DNA of 54,689 nt from assembly GCA_900768915.1 (NCBI GenBank), contig CAAGEQ010000011.1, positions 1 through 54,689 on the forward strand, given 5' to 3'. Below the pieces are notes generated by a model. The model was not told the origin of the DNA. It did no database searches and saw only the letters and a list, made by a program, of their open reading frames with translations. The translations under genes and the position numbers were made by a program. This stretch comes from Candidatus Gastranaerophilales bacterium. Lineage in GTDB: Bacteria; Cyanobacteriota; Vampirovibrionia; Gastranaerophilales; Gastranaerophilaceae. Shown here in pieces: positions 9,575 to 18,240 of the stretch; the first letter of the stretch is position 1, and each line of letters begins with the position of its first letter.

Positions 9575-9763
9575 TTATTTTACATCTTGTTTAATAATAA
9601 TAAGATTATTGATAATTTTCATAGCACAAGTAGGAAGTACTACATGTTCTAAACCATCAGCAATACTCAATATTCCACCTGCTTTTAAAGTTACTTCTTC
9701 ACCTTTATATTGGAATGTATATTCTGTATCTCTATCAGATCTAATAGTAATTTGATTTTCCAT
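9575..9763 (-). CDS. Small conserved-looking protein upstream of recF, unknown
   Basis: 62 residues, with GGAGAG about eight bases before the ATG and only 25 bases from recF, so probably cotranscribed with it. The sequence is predicted beta-rich (ITIRSDRDTEYTFQYKGEEVTLKAGG), with a hydrophobic end (MKIINNLIIIK). It is not the S4-domain YaaA often found upstream of recF, and I do not recognise a family. It is likely real because of its ribosome site, operon position and position just downstream of a terminator. Confidence 0.6.
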   Translation of the reverse strand: MENQITIRSDRDTEYTFQYKGEEVTLKAGGILSIADGLEHVVLPTCAMKIINNLIIIKQDVK

Positions 9764-9797
9764 TATTGCATCTCTCCATAATTATTCATAACTAGAC

Positions 9798-9820
9798 AAA
9801 AGGCGGTATTACCCGCCTTT
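9798..9820 (-). terminator. Terminator after rpsR
   Basis: Read on the minus strand, AAAGGCGG-gtaata-CCGCCTTTT forms an 8-bp GC-containing hairpin ending in T residues. It separates the rpsF-ssb-rpsR group from the small gene and recF. Confidence 0.75.
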
Positions 9821-9849
9821 AATCTCAATCTGTACACGTAAGCATACAA

Positions 9850-10080
9850 TTAATCGAAAGTATATCCGATAATTGCAGCTTCTCTTGCTCTTTTAATCGC
9901 TTTTGCAACCATACGTTGGTGTTCAGCACAGTTTCCTGTAACACGTCTAGGAATGATTTTACCTGCTTCTGTCAAATATCTTTTTAACTTAGATGCATCT
10001 TTAAAATCAATTGAATCAACGTGATCTGCACAAAAACTACATGTTTTACGTTTTTTTCTGTCTTGATCTTGTTTTGCCAT
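9850..10080 (-). CDS. rpsR: 30S ribosomal protein bS18
   Basis: 76 residues. The core IDFKDASKLKRYLTEAGKIIPRRVTGNCAEHQRMVAKAIKRAREAAIIGY is the bS18 family sequence. An N-terminal CSFC is present, resembling the Zn-coordinating (C+) version of bS18, although the remaining ligands are not clear. It binds bS6 on the small-subunit platform; rpsF is two genes upstream in the classical rpsF-ssb-rpsR order. Confidence 0.97.
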   Translation of the reverse strand: MAKQDQDRKKRKTCSFCADHVDSIDFKDASKLKRYLTEAGKIIPRRVTGNCAEHQRMVAKAIKRAREAAIIGYTFD

Positions 10081-10134
10081 TTTAATAATTTGCCTTTCTA
10101 GCCTTATTTTATTCTACATTATTTTTTTTATCTA

Positions 10135-10557
10135 CTAAAACGGAATTTCTTCATCATCAATCAATGAATCTTCAGAATAATCTGTTTCAGCAAAATCAAC
10201 TAATTTTTCTTCCTTTGCTTCTTGAGGAGCAGAAGAAGATTGAACAGAAGATACACCAGAAGATGCTGACATCAATTCAATATCATTAGCATCAATCTCA
10301 AAATATCTTCTTTCACTACCGTCAGCAGCTTTTGATGAAGCAACCTGCAATCTTCCATCAACAAGAATTTTATCACCTTTATTTATTGAATCTAACACTT
10401 CTGATAAAGATTTTCGTTTAGAAATAACTCTTACTAAAGTTTCTTCTCTATCATCAATATTAAGTGTTAAACCATATACAGCAATATCATTTTGTGTATA
10501 TCTTTTTTCTGGTGCTCTAAAAACTGTTCCAGAAACTACAGCCTTTGCTAATGTCAT
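10135..10557 (-). CDS. ssb: Single-stranded DNA-binding protein
   Basis: 140 residues. An N-terminal OB fold (about residues 1-100: MTLAKAVVSGTVFRAPEKRY, then LVRVISKRKSLSEVL, GDKILVDGRLQV) is followed by a disordered linker and the acidic tip DDEEIPF, the conserved SSB hub that recruits repair proteins such as RecO. It starts one base after the rpsF stop. The short, divergent OB fold is closest to cyanobacterial-type SSBs by eye, but this was not tested. Confidence 0.93.
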   Translation of the reverse strand: MTLAKAVVSGTVFRAPEKRYTQNDIAVYGLTLNIDDREETLVRVISKRKSLSEVLDSINKGDKILVDGRLQVASSKAADGSERRYFEIDANDIELMSASSGVSSVQSSSAPQEAKEEKLVDFAETDYSEDSLIDDEEIPF

Positions 10558-10558
10558 C

Positions 10559-10858
10559 TTATACTCCTGCTTTTACTGATTTTTCAATAAACATTGTTCT
10601 TAAAACGCTATCATTTAAACGTAATTGACGTTTGAATTCTGCAACGTTTTCAGCTGGTAATGAAATAACCATTGAAGAGAAGAAACCATCTCTAAAGTTT
10701 TTGATTTCATAAGCCAATTTCTTACGACCGATTTTTTCAACTGAATCAGTCTTACCACCCAATGTTTCAACATCTGATGATACTTTTGAGATTAATTTTT
10801 CTACTTCATCAGAATCAGCATTTGGTTTAAAAATTACTAATAATTCATATTGTTTCAT
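10559..10858 (-). CDS. rpsF: 30S ribosomal protein bS6
   Basis: 99 residues. MKQYELLVIFKPN opens the family, followed by SDVETLGGKTDSVEKIGRKKLAYEIKNFRDGFF and a C-terminal LRLNDSVLRTMFIEK, all standard bS6 elements. AGGAG lies about eight bases upstream of the ATG. First gene of rpsF-ssb-rpsR; dapF precedes it by about 44 bases and may share the transcript. Confidence 0.97.
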   Translation of the reverse strand: MKQYELLVIFKPNADSDEVEKLISKVSSDVETLGGKTDSVEKIGRKKLAYEIKNFRDGFFSSMVISLPAENVAEFKRQLRLNDSVLRTMFIEKSVKAGV

Positions 10859-10902
10859 TTAAATTTCTCCTTTTTATTGAAATAGTACCATAAACATGGA
10901 AA

Positions 10903-11751
10903 TTACAATATATAATCGGCAAAATAAGAATAATTCGCAGGACCGATTAAATAAATATTTTCACTTATACCTTGCTCATGTTCACTCCAATCAATAGTTA
11001 CAGCACCACCAAGCAAATTAACTTTTACTTTACAGTCTGTTAAGTTATTTAAAACAGCAGCAACTATACTAGCACATGCACCAGTACCACATGCCAGAGT
11101 AATTCCACAACCACGTTCATAAACACAAAAATCCACTTCGCTTTTTGATTTAATTTTTACAAACTCAACATTGGTTTTTTCTGGAAACATTTCATGAGAT
11201 TCTAACAATGGACCATAAGTTTTAGCCATTTCATACACATCTTCATCTGTAAAGATTACACAATGAGGATTTCCCATAGATACTGCATTTATAATAAAAG
11301 TTTTATCACCAACAGAAATAGATTGATTAAGATTTTCAGCACCCTTAAACGGAATTTTAGATGATTCCAAAATCGGTGAAGACATATTTACCTTAACATT
11401 TCCATCTTCTAAGATTTCAGGTTTTATAACCCCAGCACCTGTTTTTACTGAAAACATTTTTTTATCAATCAACTTTTTATCAGTAACATATTTTGCAAAA
11501 CATCTCATACCATTACCACACATTTGAGCAGTAGTACCATCTGAATTGTAAAAATACCACGCAATATCTGTATCATATTTTTTTGATAAATCTGGAATTA
11601 TCAATCCATCAGCACCAATCCCGAAATGTCTATCACAAATTTTCTTGGCAAATTCAGACATTTCTAAACCAGTTTTTTTATATTCCTCATAATCAACAAC
11701 TGCAAAATCATTTCCACAACCCTGCATTTTTGTAACTTTTATTGTATTCAT
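10903..11751 (-). CDS. dapF: Diaminopimelate epimerase
   Basis: 282 residues. The ATG at 11751 is chosen because AGGAG is eight bases upstream; the in-frame ATG two codons earlier is too close to it. DapF converts L,L- to meso-diaminopimelate for lysine and peptidoglycan. Both catalytic cysteines are visible, in MCGNGMRC (about residues 75-82) and ACGTGACAS (about 218). KMQGCGNDF near the N-terminus is also characteristic. lysA, the next step toward lysine, is at 39040. Confidence 0.97.
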   Translation of the reverse strand: MNTIKVTKMQGCGNDFAVVDYEEYKKTGLEMSEFAKKICDRHFGIGADGLIIPDLSKKYDTDIAWYFYNSDGTTAQMCGNGMRCFAKYVTDKKLIDKKMFSVKTGAGVIKPEILEDGNVKVNMSSPILESSKIPFKGAENLNQSISVGDKTFIINAVSMGNPHCVIFTDEDVYEMAKTYGPLLESHEMFPEKTNVEFVKIKSKSEVDFCVYERGCGITLACGTGACASIVAAVLNNLTDCKVKVNLLGGAVTIDWSEHEQGISENIYLIGPANYSYFADYIL

Positions 11752-11801
11752 GAACATTTCTCCTATTCAAAGTCATTATACAATAAATAAGCACTCAACA
11801 C

Positions 11802-12125
11802 CTAAACAACAGCAAATCGTCTATTGATAAGTTCATGTCTTTCATCTGCTAATGATACTTCATCTTCAAAAACTCTAATAAACTTATCAAATCCTGTAAT
11901 ATACAATAATGACAATATTTTACTATCTGTATTAACTAATGTAATTCTATCTTTATACTGTTTCAACAACAAAAAGAAATAATTTGAACATTCTGTAACA
12001 TTCAACATATTAATAACAACTTCTTCCACATCAAACTCTAACAAAGAAACAATTTCTTGAATGTCATTTTCTTCAATATTACTATGTTGGATATTATAAT
12101 TTATTTTTCTACTTTCAGCATTCAT
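11802..12125 (-). CDS. STAS-domain protein (anti-sigma antagonist-like)
   Basis: 107 residues. The central pattern of a beta-strand VEEVVINMLNV, a loop with ECSNYFFLLLKQY, RITLVNTDSKILSLLYITG and FDKFIRVFEDE reproduces the STAS fold seen in SpoIIAA/RsbV proteins. A serine sits where the phosphorylated residue of those proteins lies, but the usual D-S-S-G is replaced by ECSN. No partner kinase or phosphatase is nearby. The ribosome site is weak. It precedes dapF by about 50 bases. The fold assignment is reasonable; regulation by phosphorylation is unproven. Confidence 0.6.
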   Translation of the reverse strand: MNAESRKINYNIQHSNIEENDIQEIVSLLEFDVEEVVINMLNVTECSNYFFLLLKQYKDRITLVNTDSKILSLLYITGFDKFIRVFEDEVSLADERHELINRRFAVV

Positions 12126-12220
12126 TATGATTTTATTCTAATCATTTTATTAATAAAAAATAACTATCCAAAAATATAATCTATCTATAACTTTGGTATA
12201 AATATTTATCTAATAAACTA

Positions 12221-12250
12221 AAAAGAACCGATTTTGTATCGGTTCTTTTT
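12221..12250 (-). terminator. Terminator of the hydABC operon
   Basis: AAAGAACCGAT and ATCGGTTCTTT form an 11-bp stem with a short loop and flanking A/T runs, right after the hydA stop. It is symmetrical and could also stop transcription from the other direction. Confidence 0.85.
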
Positions 12251-12257
12251 AAATTTA

Positions 12258-14009
12258 TTATTCACCTGCACTAATATAACAATTCTTACGTTTGTTTGAA
12301 TATGTAGTGTGTAATAAATCATGTGCCTTATGAGAATTAGGTTTTTCTAAATGATTTGCATACAATTCTTTAACTTCAGGATTTTCATGAGATTTACGCC
12401 ATTGACCTTTATCATCATCATTGTATAAGCCCTCTGCACGTTTTTCCTTGATTGTAGAATCATTACAACTAATTGGTTGTCCACCACCATTTATACAACC
12501 ACCAGGACAAGCCATAACCTCTAAGATTTGATAATCAGCCTTTCCGTCCTTAATTTCTTTTATACATCTTTCAGCTTCTCTTAGTGTATTAACTATTTTC
12601 ACTTTTAATTTTTTACCTTTTAAATCAAGTTCAACTGTCTTAACACGTTTTGTACCACGCATATCATCAATTACAACGTCTTTTAATTCTTCACCTGTAA
12701 CGATTTCATACGCAGTTCTTACTGCTGCTTCTGCAACACCACCTGAAACTCCAAAAATTGTACCGGCACCAGAATATTTTCCGAATGGTGAATCAGCCTT
12801 TTCACCATTAATTCGTTTAAAATCAATGCCAGCAGATTTTATCATTTTACCAATTTCTTGTGTTGTTAAAACGTAATCAATTTCATAACTACCATCTGCA
12901 CGTTTAAATTCTTCTCTCAATGCCTCAGCCTTTTTCGCTGTACAAGGCATGATAGAAACACTTACTAAATTTTCATTAGTTATTTCAGGATAATATTCCG
13001 GTACATATTCTCTAATAATTGCACCTAACATACCTTGAGGTGATTTACAACTTGAAAGATGATTAAGCATATCTGGATGTTGTAATTCTAAAAATCTTAC
13101 CCACCCTGGACAACAAGAAGTAAATAATGGAAGATTTTCATTATTTTGTAATCTTGAAATAAACTCATTTGCTTCTTCCATAATTGTTAAATCTGCAGAG
13201 AAGTTAGTATCAAAAACCAAATCAAAACCTAGCATTCTCAATACAGCATTTAATCTTTCTGTTGAATTTTCTCCAGCATCTAATCCAAACATTTCACCAA
13301 TTGCAACCCTTACAGATGGGGCAAATTGAACAACAACTTTTTTGTCAGGATTATTCAATGCAGACCATACTTTATCAACTTGTGATTTTATTGTAAGTGC
13401 ACCTGTTGGGCAAACTGCAACACATTGACCACAATTTACACATTCACTTTCTGCCAATGATTTACCTGCCATTGGTTGAATGACCGTTTGAGAACCTCTA
13501 TTTGCAAAACCTAATACTTGCAAACCTTGATGTTCATCACAAGCCCTAACACAAGCACCACATAATATACATTTGTTATTGTCACGAACAATAGAATCTG
13601 AACTATCATCAATAGGGAATTTTACCTTCTTCGGAACATATTTATCAACAGATTTTACACCATATTCTTCTGAATACTGCTGCAATTCGCACATGCCAGA
13701 TTTTTCGCACATTGTACATTCTCTATCGTGGTTTGCCAACAACAATTCCAAAATTGATTTTCTAATTTGTCTAACTTTTTCTGTATTTGTTTTAATAATC
13801 ATTCCATCACGAGGTGGCATAGTACAAGAAGTTTGAATACCACGTCCTTCAACTTCGACTACACACATTCTACAAGCACCAAAATCTTTTGTTAAATCTG
13901 GTCTATAACAAAATGTTGGAACATTAAAACCATTATGTCTTATTACTTCAAGAACATTTCTTTCATTAGAGAATTCACATTCTTTACCATTAATTATCAT
14001 TTTACCCAT
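12258..14009 (-). CDS. hydA: [FeFe]-hydrogenase catalytic subunit HydA (HndD-like)
   Basis: 583 residues. An N-terminal plant-type [2Fe-2S] domain (C34, C45, C48, C62) is followed by the His-Cys3 cluster HDRECTMC, two [4Fe-4S] ferredoxin motifs (CILCGACVRAC, CVNCGQCVAVC) and the H-cluster domain. The latter carries all three signatures: TSCCPGW (about residue 296), MPCTAKKAE (about 354) and MACPGGCINGGGQ (about 497). It reduces protons or oxidises H2. With the NuoF- and NuoE-like genes just upstream it forms the trimeric HydABC type, which in characterised anaerobes couples NADH and ferredoxin by electron bifurcation. Last gene of the operon, 19 bases after hydB. Confidence 0.95.
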   Translation of the reverse strand: MGKMIINGKECEFSNERNVLEVIRHNGFNVPTFCYRPDLTKDFGACRMCVVEVEGRGIQTSCTMPPRDGMIIKTNTEKVRQIRKSILELLLANHDRECTMCEKSGMCELQQYSEEYGVKSVDKYVPKKVKFPIDDSSDSIVRDNNKCILCGACVRACDEHQGLQVLGFANRGSQTVIQPMAGKSLAESECVNCGQCVAVCPTGALTIKSQVDKVWSALNNPDKKVVVQFAPSVRVAIGEMFGLDAGENSTERLNAVLRMLGFDLVFDTNFSADLTIMEEANEFISRLQNNENLPLFTSCCPGWVRFLELQHPDMLNHLSSCKSPQGMLGAIIREYVPEYYPEITNENLVSVSIMPCTAKKAEALREEFKRADGSYEIDYVLTTQEIGKMIKSAGIDFKRINGEKADSPFGKYSGAGTIFGVSGGVAEAAVRTAYEIVTGEELKDVVIDDMRGTKRVKTVELDLKGKKLKVKIVNTLREAERCIKEIKDGKADYQILEVMACPGGCINGGGQPISCNDSTIKEKRAEGLYNDDDKGQWRKSHENPEVKELYANHLEKPNSHKAHDLLHTTYSNKRKNCYISAGE

Positions 14010-14028
14010 ATTAATTATTTCCTTATAC

Positions 14029-15891
14029 TTATGATTTTTCTATAGCCTTAAATGGACAACCTTGCATACAAGCACCACACTTGATACATTTTTCTTTATC
14101 TATTTTGTATGGTGATTTTAATTCACCACTAATTGCACCAACTGGACAGTTTCTTGCACACTTAGAACAACCTTTACACTTTTCAGCATCAATAGTGTAT
14201 GTTTGCATAGCAGTACAAACACCTGCAGGACACTTTTTATCCTTAATATGAGCAATATATTCATCTCTAAAATATTTCAAGGTTGATAAAACTGGATTTG
14301 GAGCAGATTTACCTAAACCACATAAAGAACCCTCTTGTACAATATGAGCAAGTTCTTCCAATGTATCCAAATCTTCCATTGTACCTTTACCATTTACAAT
14401 CTTTCTTAAAATCGCAAGCATATTTTTCGTACCCTCTCTACAAGGAGTACATTTCCCACAACTTTCATGTTGAGTAAAATTCATAAAGAAACGAGCAACT
14501 TCAACAATACAAGTATCCTCATTCATAATAACAAGTCCACCTGAACCAACCATTGCACCGACTTTCTTCAAACTATCATAATCCATAGGCATATCAAGAT
14601 GTTCTTCTGTTAAACACCCACCAGATGGTCCACCTATTTGAACTGCTTTAAATTTCTTACCATTTCTAATACCACCACCTAAATCAAATACAATTTGTCT
14701 AAGAGTTGTATCCATTGGTACTTCAATCAAACCAGTATTGTTAACTTCACCGGTTAAAGCAAATGTTTTTGTGCCTTTTGAACCTTCTGTACCCATTGAA
14801 CTAAACCAATCTGCACCTTTAAGAATAATCAAAGGCACATTTGCATAAGTTTCAACGTTATTTAACAATGTTGGTCGTTGGAACAAACCTTTTTCTGCCA
14901 TGTGAATATTTTTAGGACGTGGCATACCACGTTCACCTTCAATAGATGCAATCAATGCAGAAGATTCACCACAAACAAATGCTCCGGCACCTTCTTTGAT
15001 ATGAATATGAAAAGAAAAATCTGTTCCCATAATATTTGAGCCCAAATAATGAGTTTCTTCTGCCTGTTTAATAGCAACTCTTAACCTATGAATTGCTAAT
15101 GGGTATTCAGCACGAACATAGATATACCCCTCATCTGAACCAATAGCAAATGCTGCAATTGCCATACCTTCAAGAAGTTTATGAGGATCACCTTCCATAA
15201 CACTTCTATCCATAAATGCACCTGGATCACCTTCATCACCGTTACATATAACATAAGACTTTCCGCCCTTGTGTTTAGAAACTGAACGCCATTTTTTACC
15301 AGTAGGAAAACCTCCACCACCTCTACCACGAAGTCCTGAATTTTCTACTTCTGTAATAACTGCATCAGGATTATTTTCTTTTAAAACTTTTGCTAATGCC
15401 TCATAACCTCTAACAGCAATTGCCTCTTCAATACTTTCAGCATCAATGTTTCCACAATTTGCCAATGCAGTTCTTGTTTGTTTTGCATAGAAATTAATAT
15501 CTTCTGATTTTTGAATTTTTTGTCCTGTTGCAGGATCAGTATATAACAATCTTTCAACAGGTTTACCATCTCTTATGTGAGAGGTAACAATTTCTTCTAC
15601 ATCATCAACTTTAACTTTTACATAAGTTGTATGTAAATCAGGGATTACAACTAAAACACCTTGTTCACAAAAACCGTGACAACCAGTTGGGACAATAGTA
15701 ACTTTGTCATAATCAGTCAAGGTAGAAACATTTGCACCTAATTCTTTGAATCTTTCAATTACATTCAAAGAACCGTTTGCCATACAACCTGTACCTGAAC
15801 AAACCAGAACCCTTAAACCTTGAGCATCAATATGTTTTTGTGCTTTTAGTTGTTCCTCTTTAATATTTATATTTAAACTTGTTTTTTCCAT
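14029..15891 (-). CDS. hydB: NuoF-like hydrogenase subunit HydB (HndC-like), FMN/NADH module
   Basis: About 620 residues. Start set at ATG 15891 (AAGAGA six bases upstream; no overlap with hydC); an ATG five codons earlier is possible. Domains in order: a thioredoxin-like [2Fe-2S] domain (VLVCSGTGCMANGS, then TGCHGFC), the NuoF core with glycine-rich FMN motif GRGGGGFPTGKKW and NAD-site NGDEGDPGAFMDRS, the [4Fe-4S] site ESCGKCTPCREG, and a C-terminal 2[4Fe-4S] ferredoxin (CKGCSKCARNC, CIKCGACMQGC). This is the full architecture of the bifurcating subunit. Confidence 0.94.
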   Translation of the reverse strand: MEKTSLNINIKEEQLKAQKHIDAQGLRVLVCSGTGCMANGSLNVIERFKELGANVSTLTDYDKVTIVPTGCHGFCEQGVLVVIPDLHTTYVKVKVDDVEEIVTSHIRDGKPVERLLYTDPATGQKIQKSEDINFYAKQTRTALANCGNIDAESIEEAIAVRGYEALAKVLKENNPDAVITEVENSGLRGRGGGGFPTGKKWRSVSKHKGGKSYVICNGDEGDPGAFMDRSVMEGDPHKLLEGMAIAAFAIGSDEGYIYVRAEYPLAIHRLRVAIKQAEETHYLGSNIMGTDFSFHIHIKEGAGAFVCGESSALIASIEGERGMPRPKNIHMAEKGLFQRPTLLNNVETYANVPLIILKGADWFSSMGTEGSKGTKTFALTGEVNNTGLIEVPMDTTLRQIVFDLGGGIRNGKKFKAVQIGGPSGGCLTEEHLDMPMDYDSLKKVGAMVGSGGLVIMNEDTCIVEVARFFMNFTQHESCGKCTPCREGTKNMLAILRKIVNGKGTMEDLDTLEELAHIVQEGSLCGLGKSAPNPVLSTLKYFRDEYIAHIKDKKCPAGVCTAMQTYTIDAEKCKGCSKCARNCPVGAISGELKSPYKIDKEKCIKCGACMQGCPFKAIEKS

Positions 15892-15892
15892 A

Positions 15893-16390
15893 TTATTCTC
15901 TTTCATCTTTCATAAGTGTATCAATAATTGTAGAAATAGCCTCTCTCGTCATTTGAGGATGAACTTTTCCATTAATAACAATTGCAGGTGCTAAGCCACA
16001 AGCACCTAGACAACTAACAATTTCTAAAGAGAATAAACCATCATCAGTTGTAAATTTACCATCTGTCAAATTAAGTTTTGATTTTATAGTTTCAAGTACA
16101 GGAGATGAACCACGAACGTGACAAGCCGTACCATCGCAAACTTTTATCTCATACTTACCTTTAGGCTCTAATGAAAATTGAGCATAAAAAGTGGCAACAC
16201 CATACACCGTTGCAGGAGATATACCTTCAACTTTCTCGCCAATATATGTCATAGCATCTTCTGGTAAATACTTATAAATCTCTTGAACCTTTTGCAACAT
16301 TGCAATCAAATAAGACTTGTTATAGTCAAAAGTTTCAAGAATACTATCTATATCACGATAGTTAATACTTGAATGACAATCCGTCGTCAT
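15893..16390 (-). CDS. hydC: NuoE-like [2Fe-2S] hydrogenase subunit HydC (HndA-like)
   Basis: 165 residues. The N-terminal helical bundle (YKYLPEDAMTYIGEKV) leads to the NuoE thioredoxin-like fold. The four [2Fe-2S] cysteines are in VCDGTACHVRGS and VSCLGACGLAPA. It passes electrons to HydB. First gene of hydCBA: AAAGGAGC seven bases before the ATG and a consensus-like promoter upstream; the next gene begins one base after its stop. Confidence 0.94.
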   Translation of the reverse strand: MTTDCHSSINYRDIDSILETFDYNKSYLIAMLQKVQEIYKYLPEDAMTYIGEKVEGISPATVYGVATFYAQFSLEPKGKYEIKVCDGTACHVRGSSPVLETIKSKLNLTDGKFTTDDGLFSLEIVSCLGACGLAPAIVINGKVHPQMTREAISTIIDTLMKDERE

Positions 16391-16435
16391 ACACTGCTCC
16401 TTTACCCAACCAGGGTACCTATATAATAAACACTA

Positions 16436-16448
16436 GTTAAACTTTAAC
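16436..16448. promoter_or_regulatory. Palindrome at the hydCBA transcription start (possible operator)
   Basis: GTTAA-act-TTAAC is an inverted repeat immediately downstream of the predicted transcription start of hydCBA, in a position where a bound repressor would block transcription. No regulator is identified. Confidence 0.3.
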
Positions 16449-16457
16449 ATTGAGGGC

Positions 16458-16486
16458 ATTATATCATATTTTTCAGATTATTACAA
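16458..16486 (-). promoter_or_regulatory. Promoter of the hydCBA operon
   Basis: On the minus strand: TTGTAA (-35, 16486-16481), exactly 17 bases, then TATAAT (-10, 16463-16458). Predicted start near 16451, giving an untranslated leader of about 60 bases. Confidence 0.75.
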
Positions 16487-16538
16487 ATTTTCAGCCTCTT
16501 TATATTATTTGACAAATATTTATGCAATAATCTTGATT

Positions 16539-17897
16539 ATGGAACAAGAACTTACTGTAAAAATAGAAAAACTTTCCTCTGACGGTTGTGGAATAGCAAA
16601 ACATAACAGTATTATCATTTTTGTTGATAAAACCTGTCCTGAAGATATTTGTAAAATAAAAATAATAAAAAAAACTAAAAATTATTATATTGGAGAAGTA
16701 CTTGAAATCTTAAAAAAATCACCACATAGAATAAAACCATTTTGTCCTATGCAAAATGTATGTGGTGCTTGCCAATTGCAATTCATTGATTATGATTACC
16801 AATTAAAATTAAAAAAACAAATCGTAGAAGATGCGATGAGAGGACTTGATGTTAAAATTCTAAACACAATTCCTAGTCCTGAACAAAAAGAATATAGACA
16901 CAAAATTCAATATCCTATAAGACAAACTCAAGTTTCTAAAAGAATTTTAGCTGGATATTTCAAACCAAAATCACACGATATTGTAAATATAAAATATTGT
17001 CCAATTCAACCATCAATTTGTGATGAAATAATTGAATTTATTAGGGAAAATGCTCCTAAATATAAAATCACAGGATACAACGAAGAACGACATCAAGGTT
17101 TGCTAAGACACGTTATTATTCGTTCATCTGCAAAGAACAAAGATAATTTAGTCGTATTAGTTATCAATGCAGAAAAAACTCCTGAACGAATAAAAGATTT
17201 TGCAACAAAAATATTTGATACATTTGATAAAGTTGTCGGAATAACAGTAAACTTTAATAACAAAAAAACTAATTTAATAATGACAAATCAAACAGAATTA
17301 CTAATTGGTAAAGATTATATTCAAGAATCATTATGTGATACAACTTTTAAAATTGGTTCAAACACATTTTTCCAAGTAAATCCGACAAGTGCTAATAATA
17401 TTTTTAAATATGTAAAAAACTATATAAAAGATAATTTTACTAATCCTACATTACTTGATGCTTATGCCGGAATATCTGCATTTGGACTAGTGTTAGCAGA
17501 TGTCTGCAAAAATGTTGTATCTGTAGAAGAATGTAGTGCATCAGTAAATTTAGCAAAAGATGTTAAAAAATTAAACAACATAAAAAATATAGAACTATTT
17601 AACGAAGATTGTAGTAAATACTTACAAACAAAATCTGAAACCGATAATAAATGTTTTGACGTAACAATTTTAGACCCTCCAAGAAAAGGTTGCTCTATTG
17701 AAAGTTTAAAATACAGTTTAAAACTTACTAAATCAAAAATTATATATGTTAGTTGCAATCCTGCAACACTTGCAAGAGATTTAAAAATTCTAATAAACAA
17801 AGGTGCTAAAATAGAATCAATACAACCTTTTGATTTATTCTGCCACACATACCATATAGAAAATGTTGCAATTATTGATGTTTCAAACTGTATATAA
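16539..17897 (+). CDS. 23S rRNA (uracil-5-)-methyltransferase, RumA/RlmD family
   Basis: About 452 residues from ATG 16539; a TTG start ten codons earlier is less likely. No ribosome site is visible. An N-terminal TRAM domain (LTVKIEKLSSDGCGIAKH) is followed by the [4Fe-4S] cysteines (CPMQNVCGACQLQ plus a later C in IKYCPIQ). A SAM-binding methyltransferase domain contains LLDAYAGISAFGL, LDPPRKGC and the catalytic VSCNPATLARDL. The family makes m5U in 23S rRNA (RlmD/RlmCD) or tRNA (TrmA); the Fe-S cluster favours the rRNA type. Confidence 0.9.
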   Translation: MEQELTVKIEKLSSDGCGIAKHNSIIIFVDKTCPEDICKIKIIKKTKNYYIGEVLEILKKSPHRIKPFCPMQNVCGACQLQFIDYDYQLKLKKQIVEDAMRGLDVKILNTIPSPEQKEYRHKIQYPIRQTQVSKRILAGYFKPKSHDIVNIKYCPIQPSICDEIIEFIRENAPKYKITGYNEERHQGLLRHVIIRSSAKNKDNLVVLVINAEKTPERIKDFATKIFDTFDKVVGITVNFNNKKTNLIMTNQTELLIGKDYIQESLCDTTFKIGSNTFFQVNPTSANNIFKYVKNYIKDNFTNPTLLDAYAGISAFGLVLADVCKNVVSVEECSASVNLAKDVKKLNNIKNIELFNEDCSKYLQTKSETDNKCFDVTILDPPRKGCSIESLKYSLKLTKSKIIYVSCNPATLARDLKILINKGAKIESIQPFDLFCHTYHIENVAIIDVSNCI

Positions 17898-17905
17898 TGA
17901 GAAAA

Positions 17906-17927
17906 GACAGGCGCTGGTACACCTGTC
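17906..17927 (+). terminator. Possible weak terminator hairpin
   Basis: GACAGG-(10)-CCTGTC lies nine bases after the methyltransferase stop. The following sequence has only a weak T-run, so termination is uncertain. The remaining bases to 18177 are very AT-rich with nothing else recognised. Confidence 0.4.
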
Positions 17928-18177
17928 ATTTCAATTGTGAATATGAATATCAAAGAATTTGCGATTTAAAACTTTTGTTTTAAAGCTGAATTCAAGTATT
18001 TTAATCTTAACTTTTCCCTAATTTACTCAACTAAAATTTTATCTTAAATCCCGCTTACACTTTTATAAAGTTTTTCATTTTTTAAAAATTGCTCTTTTTA
18101 TCCATTTTACGTTACATAACTTTACATATTTTCTATAAAATCCATTAAGTTTGTAACAATATAAAAAAAAATTAAAA

Positions 18178-18206
18178 TTGAATAACATAGAAAAACTTTT
18201 TATAAA
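18178..18206 (+). promoter_or_regulatory. Promoter of the translocator-like gene
   Basis: TTGAAT (18178-18183), a 17-base spacer and TATAAA (18201-18206) lie 34 bases before the ATG at 18241. Confidence 0.55.
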
Positions 18207-18240
18207 TATACGATTTAAGTAAGTAAGAGTATTTTATTAT

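Noticed and set aside
8575..9763. 62-residue gene upstream of recF taken as YaaA (S4 domain)
   Set aside because: Its beta-rich sequence lacks the S4 RNA-binding pattern; kept as unknown.
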